Shown: piece by piece, positions 41,025-49,144 of the stretch
How positions within the stretch are numbered: the first letter of the stretch is position 1
Layout of the letters: the number at the start of each line of letters is the position of its first letter
From: Saposhnikovia divaricata
Lineage: Eukaryota; Streptophyta; Magnoliopsida; Apiales; Apiaceae
Direction of reading: 5' to 3'
Assembly (NCBI GenBank): GCA_036435485.1
Contig: CM071595.1
Coordinates: 3,410,001-3,474,000, forward strand
DNA: 64,000 nucleotides
The notes under the pieces: model-generated
Told to the model about the DNA's origin: nothing
The model's input: only the letters and a program-made list of their open reading frames with translations
Databases searched by the model: none
Program-made: the position numbers and the translations under genes

Positions 41025-41036
41025 TGGTATCAGAGC
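41025..41036 (+). other. Primer binding site (initiator Met tRNA)
   Basis: TGGTATCAGAGC starts two bases after the 5' LTR. It is the complement of the 3' end of plant initiator methionine tRNA, the primer used by most plant Ty1/copia elements. Pairing beyond these 12 bases (AAGC) is imperfect as I recall the tRNA. Confidence 0.92.
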
Positions 41037-41081
41037 AAGCTTCTAACATATTTGAAGTTTAAAGATCAACACACTTCCAAC

Positions 41082-43313
41082 ATGTCTAAGAAGGATTATG
41101 GAGTGAAGATTCCAGTTCTCGATAGAGAAAATTACTTTCACTGGAAAGTAAAAATGCGTCTACATCTCTCGTCTATTGATGAGGGTTTTGTGGATTGCAT
41201 TGACAAGGGTCCTCACGTTCCAATGAAGACGGCAACAAGAGTTGGCCTGGCTGATGATGTGCCTGACACTTTCATTCCCAAACCTGTTTCTGAGTGGAGT
41301 CTTGAAGATATTGCAGAAGTCCACAAAGACAAAAAGGCCATGAATATTCTGTTCAATGGTCTAGAAATAGACATGGTTGACAATGTTATTAACTGCACTA
41401 CCGCCAAGGAAGTATGGGACATTGTTCAAACCCTGTGTGAAGGAACAGAACAGGTAAGGGAAAACAAGATGCAACTACTAATCCAACAGTATGAACATTT
41501 TCACTTTAAGAGTGGAGAAACATTGAATGATACATTTAGTAGATTTCAAAAGCTACTAAATGGTTTGAAACTGTATGGAAGAGTCTATCAAGTTAAAGAC
41601 TCTAATCTCAAATTTCTGAGATCACTGCCCAAGGAATGGAAGCCAATGACTGTTTCTCTAAGAAACACTCAAGAGTACAAGACATTTACTCTTGAAAGGC
41701 TCTATGGAACTTTAAAGACCTATGAGCTGGAAATGGAGCAGGATGAAGAGATTGAGAAGTCTCAAAAGAAAAGTGGGTCAGTTGCACTCGTTGCCAATTT
41801 GGAGCAAAAGGAGGAAAGGACAGAAACTGCTAGTTCTACACCAAACAGGGAGGTTTGTAAAGGTAGAGCAGAATCAAGCAGGAGCAAGGAAAAGGTGTCT
41901 GAGGAATTGAATGCCCTTCAGCAGGATGAATTGGATGAGATAGATGAGCACTTAGCTTTTCTATCTAGGAGATTCTCTAAGCTGAAATTCAAGAGAAACT
42001 ATGGGATGGCCAAGCCATTTAACAAGGATTTTTCCACAAACAACTATGTGGATAAATCCAAAATTAAATGCTACAATTGTGGGATTGCTGGTCATATGAT
42101 AAGTGAATGCAGGAAACCTAGATCTGAGAACAAGGGAAAGCCAACTGAGGTTGTTGACTATAAGAAGAAATATTTTGATCTTCTCAGGCAGAAAGGAAAG
42201 GCATTCTTGACCCAAGAGTATGACTGGGCTGTTGATGACAATCATTCTGATGATGATGCTGAGTTAGTCAACCTTGCTTTAATGGCTGATTCTGGAGAGC
42301 AGGAAGCAAGTTCAGCTAGCAATCAGGTATTCTCTACTAATCTCTCTGAGCTCACTAAAGAGGAATGCAATAGTGTTATAGATGAAATGTCTACTGAACT
42401 ATATCACTTAAGTGTTACTCTTAAATCACTTACTAAAGAGAACAATAGAATTAAAGAGTCTAATCTGTTTTTAAGTGATAGAAATGCTGCTCTAGAATCT
42501 CAATTTCTAGAATTTGAGAAAATGAGAGTTGATTGCAATAATGCTAAAAGTGAACTTGAAGCTGTGTTAAAAAGAGAACTGATTTTAAAAGACCAGCTTG
42601 AAAAAGAACAAGGGATAATTGCTAAATTTCAAAGTTGTAGGAATGTTTCTCAAAACATAATAGAAGTTCAGGGAATAGAATCATTTGTGAAGGATACCTG
42701 GACTCAAAAGAAAAAGGAGCTAGAACCTGGCCTTGAGGATCTAGAGACTATTTGTGAATCAACGGATAGTGATCATCCGTTGACAGATGAACCGTCAACG
42801 GATGAGAGGTATCCGTCGACTAACAAAAAGTCTGTTAGTAAGAAGGAACTTAGGAAACTGGACATCAAGTATGGTCCAGTAAACAAGAATTTTGTTAGTG
42901 GTGAGTGCAGCAAAACCAAATCCAGTGGGAAGGCTAAGACAGGTGATTTACACAACAAAAAGGCTGTTGGTAAATCAGACAATGAAAAGGTAGAAATTGA
43001 GGGCAAAAAGAAAAAGAACAGAAATGGTAAGATAGGCATCAACAAGAAAAACAATTACTCTCCTGACAAGTTTGCTCCTAGGAAAACTTGTAGTAATTGT
43101 AATAGTGTCAATCATTTATCTTCTAATTGCAAGATTGTCAACAAGGCTCCTGTTCATGTACCTCAACCAATGCCATGTATGCCTGCAATGCCTGTTATGC
43201 CTGGTTTGTATCAAAATGCTAGTTTTTCAAATCCATATGTGAACATGCCATATGTGTCTAATCCATACTTTTCAATCTATGAATGTGCCACAAATGTCAT
43301 GGAACCTACCTAA
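41082..43313 (+). CDS. gag: Gag polyprotein, main frame (copia type, two zinc knuckles)
   Basis: The structural protein that packages element RNA into virus-like particles. The ATG at 41082 (MSKKDYG) was chosen; the frame is open slightly further upstream but only from a TTG. It gives 743 codons. Residues 1-230 resemble the copia gag domain (UBN2-like: YFHWKVKM near the start, VWDIVQTLCEG further on). A CX2CX4HX4C zinc knuckle lies at residues 330-343, a likely coiled coil at about 425-520, and a second CX2CX4HX4C knuckle at 670-683. Residues around 560-580 are encoded by four copies of the TCAACGGAT motif. The frame ends at TAA 43311-43313, but coding character continues in the next frame from about 43260, so this stop probably follows a 1-base shift and is not the natural end. 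Confidence 0.9.
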   Translation: MSKKDYGVKIPVLDRENYFHWKVKMRLHLSSIDEGFVDCIDKGPHVPMKTATRVGLADDVPDTFIPKPVSEWSLEDIAEVHKDKKAMNILFNGLEIDMVDNVINCTTAKEVWDIVQTLCEGTEQVRENKMQLLIQQYEHFHFKSGETLNDTFSRFQKLLNGLKLYGRVYQVKDSNLKFLRSLPKEWKPMTVSLRNTQEYKTFTLERLYGTLKTYELEMEQDEEIEKSQKKSGSVALVANLEQKEERTETASSTPNREVCKGRAESSRSKEKVSEELNALQQDELDEIDEHLAFLSRRFSKLKFKRNYGMAKPFNKDFSTNNYVDKSKIKCYNCGIAGHMISECRKPRSENKGKPTEVVDYKKKYFDLLRQKGKAFLTQEYDWAVDDNHSDDDAELVNLALMADSGEQEASSASNQVFSTNLSELTKEECNSVIDEMSTELYHLSVTLKSLTKENNRIKESNLFLSDRNAALESQFLEFEKMRVDCNNAKSELEAVLKRELILKDQLEKEQGIIAKFQSCRNVSQNIIEVQGIESFVKDTWTQKKKELEPGLEDLETICESTDSDHPLTDEPSTDERYPSTNKKSVSKKELRKLDIKYGPVNKNFVSGECSKTKSSGKAKTGDLHNKKAVGKSDNEKVEIEGKKKKNRNGKIGINKKNNYSPDKFAPRKTCSNCNSVNHLSSNCKIVNKAPVHVPQPMPCMPAMPVMPGLYQNASFSNPYVNMPYVSNPYFSIYECATNVMEPT
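42759..42819 (+). repeat. Four TCAACGGAT-type motifs inside gag
   Basis: TCAACGGAT at 42759 and 42795, ATCCGTTGA at 42775 and the variant ATCCGTCGA at 42811. In the gag frame the forward form reads Ser-Thr-Asp and the complementary form Pro-Leu-Thr or Pro-Ser-Thr. They sit in a low-complexity stretch between the coiled coil and the second zinc knuckle. Confidence 0.85.
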
Positions 43314-43491
43314 CATGAATAATATGTATGCCAATTTTCCACACATGCATGCATCCAATATTCATGCAAATGAGCATTTGTCAAACCCCATTACTCAAGC
43401 ATCTACACCTAAGATGAAGAATGCTAAGAGTGCAAAGTCAAAGGCTAACAAGAAAGGACCCAAGGAAGCTTGGGTACCAAAATCAACTTGA
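43252..43491 (+). CDS. Gag C-terminal segment in a shifted (+1) frame
   Basis: This frame carries the natural-looking continuation of gag: Asn/Met/Pro-rich like the gag residues just before it, then a basic stretch and GPKEAWVPKS before TGA at 43489-43491. A G-P-K-x-x-W-V-P-K run is familiar at gag-pol junctions of plant copia elements. The main gag frame and this one overlap at about 43252-43313, around a TTTT run near 43269 where one additional base would explain the change. The start given is only the first ATG of the open frame and need not be used. A sequencing error, a recent mutation or +1 recoding are all possible. Confidence 0.6.
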   Translation: MCLIHTFQSMNVPQMSWNLPNMNNMYANFPHMHASNIHANEHLSNPITQASTPKMKNAKSAKSKANKKGPKEAWVPKST

Positions 43492-46400
43492 TTTGTTTTT
43501 GAAATGTGTGCAGGGAAACAGAAGGAATCTATGGTACCTAGACAGTGGATGTTCTAGGCACATGACAGGAGATTCAACCCTGCTCACAGAGTTCAAGGAA
43601 GGAGCTGGCCCTAGAATTACCTTTGGAGATGACAGCAAAGGATATACTAAGGGATATGGCCTGATTTCAAAAGACAATGTCATCATTGAAGAAGTGGCTT
43701 TAGTTGAAGGTTTGAAGCACAATTTGCTGAGTATCAGTCAGATTTATGACAAAGACTATGAAGTAAAGTTCACAAAAGAAGCCTGTGTTGTTTCTGCCAA
43801 GGAAGACAACAATGTGGTATTGACAGGCTTTAGAAAAGGAAATGTTTACATAGCTGACTTCAATTCAGCATGCTCAGAATCCATTACTTGTCTCTTCAGC
43901 AAAGCAAGTAAGGATGAGAGTTGGCTATGGCATAAGAAGCTGTCACATTTGAATTTTAAAGTTATGAATGATTTGGTAAGAAAGGATCTTGCTAGAGGAA
44001 TCCCTCATTTGGAGTTTGTCAAAGATGGGCTATGTGATGCCTGCCAATTAGGGAAACAAAAGAAATCATCTTTCAAAAGCAAGACAGAGTCATCCATTGT
44101 TAAGCCTCTTCAATTGCTGCATATGGATTTATTGGGTCCAGTAAATGTCATGTCTATTTCAAAGAAGAAATACTGTCTGGTGATTGTAGATGATTTTTCT
44201 AAGTTCACATGGACTTTCTTCCTGCACTCCAAGGATTGTGCAAGTGAAATCATTATCAATCACCTCAGAATGCTAAACAATGGTTCTGAAGACAGAGTAC
44301 AAAGGATCAGGAGTGACAATGGTACTGAATTCAAGAATTCCACAATGAAGATTTTCTGTGAAGATAATGGAATTGTCCATGAGTTTTCTGCTGCCAGAAC
44401 ACCTCAACAAAATGGGGTTGTTGAAAGGAAAAACAGAACTCTCATTGAAGCAGCTAGAACAATGTTAAGTGAATCAAGATTACCAACATATTTCTGGGCT
44501 GAAGCTGTCAACACTGCATGCTTTACTCAGAATATTTCCTTGGTCAATCAAGCTAGAGGAATGACTCCTTATCAGTTATTAACCAACAAGAAACCAACTT
44601 TAGCTTTTCTACATGTCTTTGGATGTAAGTGTTTTGTTCTAAGGAATCATGGAGATAATTTAGGCAAATTTGAAGCAAAGGCAGATGAAGCTATTTTCGT
44701 TGGATATGCAGCAGGGAAAGCCTACAAGGTCTACAATCTAAGAACCAACATTGTTATGGAATCTGTACATGTTGTGTTTGATGATCAAAAGATTCTAGGC
44801 CTAAATGATGAAGGCTACCATGAAAAGTTGGAATTTGAGAATGAAGGTGAAGGAAGAATGTACTATGATGATGATGAGGAGAATGAAGATCATGACCACA
44901 GAGATCCACCTAGAGCTGTTATACCAACTAGAAGTGATGCTTACACTGAAAATGAAGCATCCGTTGATAGTCATTCTGGAGCATCCGTTGACAGTCATTC
45001 TGCAACATCCGTTGACACTATTAGAGATGCATCCGTTGACAGAAATTCTCAAGCATCCGTCGACAGGCAAAATGATGCATCCATTGACAGTCAACTTCAT
45101 AACTCAGCAAGGACAACAAACTCAGGGGGAGTTTCTCATGGTCAAAGTTCAATGCTAAATCAACATGATCATGGTAATGAAGCAACCTCATCAAGATCAA
45201 ATCTTCCACCTGCAAGAAAATGGACTAGAAATCATCCATTTGAGTTAATCATTGGTGAATCAAATTCAAGAGTCCAAACTAGAAGGGCCACTCAAGCAGA
45301 ATGTCTATACAGTAGCTTCCTGTCTCAAGAGGAACCTAAGAAAGTGGAAGATGCCCTTCTAGATCCAGATTGGGTGTTAGAAATGCAAGAAGAGCTAAAC
45401 CAATTTGAAAGAAATAAAGTATGGAAACTTGTGCCCAAACCTGATGATAGAAGTGTCATAGGTACTAAATGGGTTCTCAAGAATAAGACAGATGAAAATG
45501 GCATAATTGTGAGGAATAAAGCTAGATTAGTAGCAAAGGGCTATTCTCAAGAAGAAGGAATAGATTTTGATGAAACTTTTGCTCCAGTAGCAAGACTTGA
45601 GGCAATAAGAATCTTTCTAGCCTATGCAGCACATGCCAATTTCAAAGTCTATCAGATGGATGTCAAAAGTGCCTTTCTAAATGGGGAACTGGAAGAAGAG
45701 GTCTATGTCCATCAACCTCCTGGTTTTGAGGATCCAGAATTTCCAGAATATGTATATCTTCTCATGAAAGCACTTTATGGTTTGAAGCAAGCACCAAGAG
45801 CCTGGTATGACACTTTATCTCAATTTCTTTTGGAGAACCACTTCACTAGAGGTACAGTAGATAAAACCTTATTTCATAGGGATATTAATGGCTCTTCAAT
45901 ACTTGTTCAAATCTATGTAGATGATATTATTTTTGGGTCTACAGATGATAAGCTTTGCAAAAAGTTTGCCAAACTTATGCAAAGTAGGTATGAAATGAGT
46001 ATGATGGGTGAATTAACTTACTTTCTTGGCCTACAAGTAAAGCAAGTTAATGAGGGCATTTTCATAAGTCAAACAAAATATATTTATGATCTCTTAAAGA
46101 AATTTGACTTAATGGATTGTACATCTGCTAAAACACCTATGGCCACTGCAACTAAGCTTGAGTTGAATACTAAGGAAAAGTCTGTGGACATCTCAAGTTA
46201 TAGAGGCATGGTAGGTTCACTTTTATACCTAACAGCTAGTAGACCTGATATAATGTTTTCTACTTGTCTTTGTGCTAGATTTCAAGCTGATCCTAGAGAG
46301 TCTCACTTAATAGCTATTAAAAGAATTTTCAGGTATCTCAAGGGAACACCAAACCTTGGCATTTGGTACCCAAGAGAATCTGGTTTTGATCTAACTGGCT

Positions 46401-46858
46401 ATTCAGATGCAGATTATGCAGGTTGCAGAGTTGATAGGAAAAGTACTACAGGTTCCTGTCAATTTCTAGGAAACAGGCTTGTGTCATGGTTCAGTAAGAA
46501 ACAAAACTCAGTCTCCACTTCTACAGCTGAAGCTGAGTACATTGCGGCTGGAAGCTGTTGTGCACAGATTCTATGGATGAGAAACCAACTCATTGACTAT
46601 GGTCTAAAAGTTGAGAAGATTCCAATTTTCTGTGACAACACAAGTGCTATTGCCATCACAGGGAATCCAGTGCAACATTCGAGAACCAAGCACATTGACA
46701 TCAAATACCACTTCATTAGAGAACATGTGATGAATGGTACAGTAGAAATGCACTTTGTGCCAAGTGAAATGCAACTTGCAGATATCTTCACCAAGCCTCT
46801 TGATGAATCCACATTCACAAGATTGGTAGGTGAGCTAGGTATGCTTAACTTGTCATAA
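43421..46858 (+). CDS. pol: Pol polyprotein: protease, integrase, reverse transcriptase, RNase H
   Basis: The enzymatic polyprotein for replication and integration. Residues count from ATG 43421, although the frame is open from 43418 and translation more likely enters by recoding from gag. Aspartic protease: D-S-G at 41-43 (WYLDSGCSRHMTGD). Integrase zinc site: H171 and a second H, then CDAC at 205-208; catalytic D236, D299 and E335, the last pair with the usual 35-residue gap. The copia integrase C-terminal region lies near 400-445. A linker with a six-fold 8-residue repeat is at 513-560. Reverse transcriptase starts near 667, with YVDD at 832-835. RNase H: D996, E1037 and D1072. All key catalytic residues are intact and no internal stop occurs over 1145 codons. 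It overlaps the gag C-terminal frame by 74 bases, offset +1. Confidence 0.95.
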   Translation: MLRVQSQRLTRKDPRKLGYQNQLDLFLKCVQGNRRNLWYLDSGCSRHMTGDSTLLTEFKEGAGPRITFGDDSKGYTKGYGLISKDNVIIEEVALVEGLKHNLLSISQIYDKDYEVKFTKEACVVSAKEDNNVVLTGFRKGNVYIADFNSACSESITCLFSKASKDESWLWHKKLSHLNFKVMNDLVRKDLARGIPHLEFVKDGLCDACQLGKQKKSSFKSKTESSIVKPLQLLHMDLLGPVNVMSISKKKYCLVIVDDFSKFTWTFFLHSKDCASEIIINHLRMLNNGSEDRVQRIRSDNGTEFKNSTMKIFCEDNGIVHEFSAARTPQQNGVVERKNRTLIEAARTMLSESRLPTYFWAEAVNTACFTQNISLVNQARGMTPYQLLTNKKPTLAFLHVFGCKCFVLRNHGDNLGKFEAKADEAIFVGYAAGKAYKVYNLRTNIVMESVHVVFDDQKILGLNDEGYHEKLEFENEGEGRMYYDDDEENEDHDHRDPPRAVIPTRSDAYTENEASVDSHSGASVDSHSATSVDTIRDASVDRNSQASVDRQNDASIDSQLHNSARTTNSGGVSHGQSSMLNQHDHGNEATSSRSNLPPARKWTRNHPFELIIGESNSRVQTRRATQAECLYSSFLSQEEPKKVEDALLDPDWVLEMQEELNQFERNKVWKLVPKPDDRSVIGTKWVLKNKTDENGIIVRNKARLVAKGYSQEEGIDFDETFAPVARLEAIRIFLAYAAHANFKVYQMDVKSAFLNGELEEEVYVHQPPGFEDPEFPEYVYLLMKALYGLKQAPRAWYDTLSQFLLENHFTRGTVDKTLFHRDINGSSILVQIYVDDIIFGSTDDKLCKKFAKLMQSRYEMSMMGELTYFLGLQVKQVNEGIFISQTKYIYDLLKKFDLMDCTSAKTPMATATKLELNTKEKSVDISSYRGMVGSLLYLTASRPDIMFSTCLCARFQADPRESHLIAIKRIFRYLKGTPNLGIWYPRESGFDLTGYSDADYAGCRVDRKSTTGSCQFLGNRLVSWFSKKQNSVSTSTAEAEYIAAGSCCAQILWMRNQLIDYGLKVEKIPIFCDNTSAIAITGNPVQHSRTKHIDIKYHFIREHVMNGTVEMHFVPSEMQLADIFTKPLDESTFTRLVGELGMLNLS
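44957..45100 (+). repeat. Six tandem 24-bp repeats in the pol linker
   Basis: Six units of exactly 24 bp start at 44957, 44981, 45005, 45029, 45053 and 45077. Each begins with GCATCCGTTGAC or a close variant and encodes an 8-residue unit starting Ala-Ser-Val-Asp (Thr in unit three, Ile in unit six). They lie between integrase and reverse transcriptase, outside conserved domains. Only the ATCCGTTGA part is well conserved; the other 15 bp of each unit vary. Confidence 0.9.
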
Positions 46859-46974
46859 TTTCTAGTGATATTTGATTTCAATGAATTGAAGCTGGAAATG
46901 TGTTTTGATTTACTTGAAAGTTAAAACTTTCAGAAAAATTTTCTGCAGAAATTTTGCCTAAGGCAAAATTAGCT

Positions 46975-47004
46975 TATCAACGGATATCCTTTTATCCGTT
47001 GATA
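46975..47004 (+). other. Perfect 12-bp hairpin built from two motif copies
   Basis: TATCAACGGATA pairs with TATCCGTTGATA across the 6-nt loop TCCTTT. The stem is one TCAACGGAT motif facing its complement. It lies about 115 bp after the pol stop. Confidence 0.85.
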
Positions 47005-47245
47005 GTATAAACACATTACTAGATTTTTGCATGTCAACGGGTAACAGACTATCCACGTCATCAACGGATAAACTGTATCTCAACCGTTCATTCTATATCC
47101 GTTGATATACATTTTTTTTTAACCGTTGGTAACCGTGTATATCTAATCATGGCTGTACTTATTCTCTTTTTATTTATTATCTGACAGTTACTTTTGACCA
47201 ATGGAGTAATTACTTTTAATTATTTCATTTTTAATTCTTGAAAAA

Positions 47246-47254
47246 TATAAAAGG
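47246..47254 (+). promoter_or_regulatory. Possible internal TATA box upstream of ORF3
   Basis: TATAAAAGG lies 114 bp before the ORF3 ATG, followed at about 30 bp by a CT-rich stretch (CTCACAACTCAC) typical of plant start sites and leaders. This suggests that ORF3 might be transcribed by itself. No experimental support is visible. Confidence 0.45.
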
Positions 47255-47359
47255 CGAACTTGTACTCTCACAACTCACTTTTATTTATTTTCAAGCATAT
47301 CAAAAGTTAACTGCATCTTCTTCCCTAAAACTCTCTGTAACCAAAGTTCAATCACTTCA

Positions 47360-49144
47360 ATGGCGCCTATTGTTAAGATGATGTCCTCCACTGGGTTTAC
47401 CTATGAGAAGAACAATTTCGCGGCCTTTGTTGACACAGTGAATGCTCCAGAAGCTTACCACACTTTGATGAGTTTCGTGAAGAAATGCAAACTGTCATAT
47501 GCTATGACGGCTACCACTCCCTTAATCCACGAGGTAATTGAAGAAATGTGGACATCTGCTGAGTACAATGGCACAGACGGTACAATTGCTTTTTCTTTAA
47601 AGGGTAAAAACTATGTGGTTAATTCTGATGTGATAACTGCTTGTTTAAAATTGCCTGAGAATAACTGTCTGAAAGTACCTACTGATGCTGAAATTGTTGC
47701 CATGCTTAATTCTATTAATTATGCCCTTAGTACTGAAAACTTAGGGAAAATTGCTAGAAATGGAATGGTTAAAGAATGGAGCTACTTCTGTGATGCCTTC
47801 ATTAAAACTTTTTCAGGAAAAATTAGTAATTTTGATGCTGTTACCCAGTCCATGCTAACAATGATGTGTATGCTTTTAAATGATAAATTCTATAATTTTG
47901 GCACATTAGTTATGTATGAGATAGCTGCAAAGTTGGGTAAAAAGGAAACTAGGAGCAAGAATATCTACTTTGCTAGATTTTTAATGCTCTTAGCACTGCA
48001 TGTGTCTGAGAATAAGCTATCCATTGCTAACCCGGATAGCAAGTTCCAATGTTTTGTTCAGGAGAAGAGAGTTTTAAGTGACCTGATTCGAATGAACCTC
48101 AATGCAGGAGTACAGTTGGTATATCTACCAATTGTTCAGGTAACTATCTCTAACTCTGAAACCCCTATCTCCAACCCCCAAATTTCTTTGCCTTCTAGTG
48201 TCACAATGGAGTCTGTAGTTGTGACCAAACAGGCTCCTACCAAAGTGACCAAATCCAGAGTTCCAAAACCACATTCTAAAAAGCAAACCTCAAGTGTCTC
48301 TCAAAAGACACCTGTTGTAAAAACTACCAAACCTCTTGAGGGGAGTGTGAAGGTGGTAGTGAGTGGTGAGGGACAGGGTGAACATCAAAGAAGCCCTAAG
48401 GATAAGGAAGGAGAGATGAGTGCAACCACCATTTCAGTCTCTCAAAAGACTGCTAATGTAACTACAGGCCAAATTCTAGTTACACTCTCCCAAAGGAGTG
48501 TGACTACTGAATCAAGTTCCCCACAAGGAACACTGCACAAGAGGGTTAGGGACACATATAGCCCAATCTCAAAAACCTATGGAAGAAGAGTGAAATCTAA
48601 AACCACAGGGGAATCACAGGGTGCACACACTGTACAGGAAACTTTACCTTCTCAAACTCAGTTTGATGTGGCTTCAATAAATGTGGAGTCACAGCCCCTT
48701 GATCTTAATCTTCAAATCGACACACATTACAATCCACCATCACCAACTCCTTCTCTGGATGTGGATATGATATCTACATCAATTCCTGATTCTCCATCTT
48801 TAAGATTCTTGGAGAAGCCCCACTCTGTAATTGGTGGTCATCATCTTTTAGATGATTTGTTGGACCATCAATCTTCCCTTCCAGAATTCTCAACACAGAC
48901 TGTGGCCTCGAACTTAAAATCAATCTCCACAGATTCAGTGTTGGTTTTCTCTTCAACGGATAGAATTATTCCTTCCTCAACGGATATCCTTCATCCGTTG
49001 ACAAGTGTTTCTCCATCAACGGATGCGCCTCTATCTAGCCATCCGTTGACAGCTATAACTACTCCATCAACGGATATTCCTTATCCGTTGATAACTCACT
49101 CTACCACTGCTATATCTGACATTCCAGTGTCAAGTGTAGATTAG
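47360..49144 (+). CDS. ORF3: extra 3' ORF, N-terminal part (plant-transposon-protein-like)
   Basis: 594 codons from ATG 47360 in an AATGGCG context to TAG 49142-49144. Position after RNase H and before the polypurine tract is that of the extra, sometimes called envelope-like, gene of Sireviruses. Residues 1 to about 245 look like a folded domain (SFVKKCKLSYAM, FSLKGKNYVV, EWSYFCDAFIK) and resemble a domain I remember from many plant transposon-associated hypothetical proteins; I could not search for it. A short hydrophobic stretch near 202-215 (YFARFLMLLALHV) is too short for a convincing membrane segment, and no clear signal peptide is seen. Residues 260-594 are Ser/Thr/Pro-rich and probably disordered. 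Codons 532-578 contain seven TCAACGGAT-type motifs. ORF4 continues in the same frame, so this is most likely the first part of one interrupted gene. Confidence 0.75.
   Translation: MAPIVKMMSSTGFTYEKNNFAAFVDTVNAPEAYHTLMSFVKKCKLSYAMTATTPLIHEVIEEMWTSAEYNGTDGTIAFSLKGKNYVVNSDVITACLKLPENNCLKVPTDAEIVAMLNSINYALSTENLGKIARNGMVKEWSYFCDAFIKTFSGKISNFDAVTQSMLTMMCMLLNDKFYNFGTLVMYEIAAKLGKKETRSKNIYFARFLMLLALHVSENKLSIANPDSKFQCFVQEKRVLSDLIRMNLNAGVQLVYLPIVQVTISNSETPISNPQISLPSSVTMESVVVTKQAPTKVTKSRVPKPHSKKQTSSVSQKTPVVKTTKPLEGSVKVVVSGEGQGEHQRSPKDKEGEMSATTISVSQKTANVTTGQILVTLSQRSVTTESSSPQGTLHKRVRDTYSPISKTYGRRVKSKTTGESQGAHTVQETLPSQTQFDVASINVESQPLDLNLQIDTHYNPPSPTPSLDVDMISTSIPDSPSLRFLEKPHSVIGGHHLLDDLLDHQSSLPEFSTQTVASNLKSISTDSVLVFSSTDRIIPSSTDILHPLTSVSPSTDAPLSSHPLTAITTPSTDIPYPLITHSTTAISDIPVSSVD
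48953..49091 (+). repeat. Seven TCAACGGAT-type motifs inside ORF3
   Basis: Forward copies at 48953, 48977, 49016 and 49067 and complementary copies at 48993, 49041 and 49083. Forward copies read Ser-Thr-Asp; complementary copies read Pro-Leu-Thr or Pro-Leu-Ile. Forward and complementary copies often face each other closely (48977 and 48993; 49067 and 49083), so short hairpins are possible. Confidence 0.88.

Larger units (their letters stand above)
46859..47359 (+). promoter_or_regulatory. Non-coding spacer between pol and ORF3
   Basis: About 500 bp with no significant frame. It holds five TCAACGGAT-type motifs (46977, 46994, 47034 variant, 47061, 47097), a perfect hairpin at 46975-47004, a T-rich tract ending in CTGACAG at 47187 that resembles a plant 3' splice site, and TATAAAAGG at 47246. 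These could supply a spliced subgenomic RNA or an internal promoter for ORF3; the sequence alone does not tell which. Confidence 0.6.
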
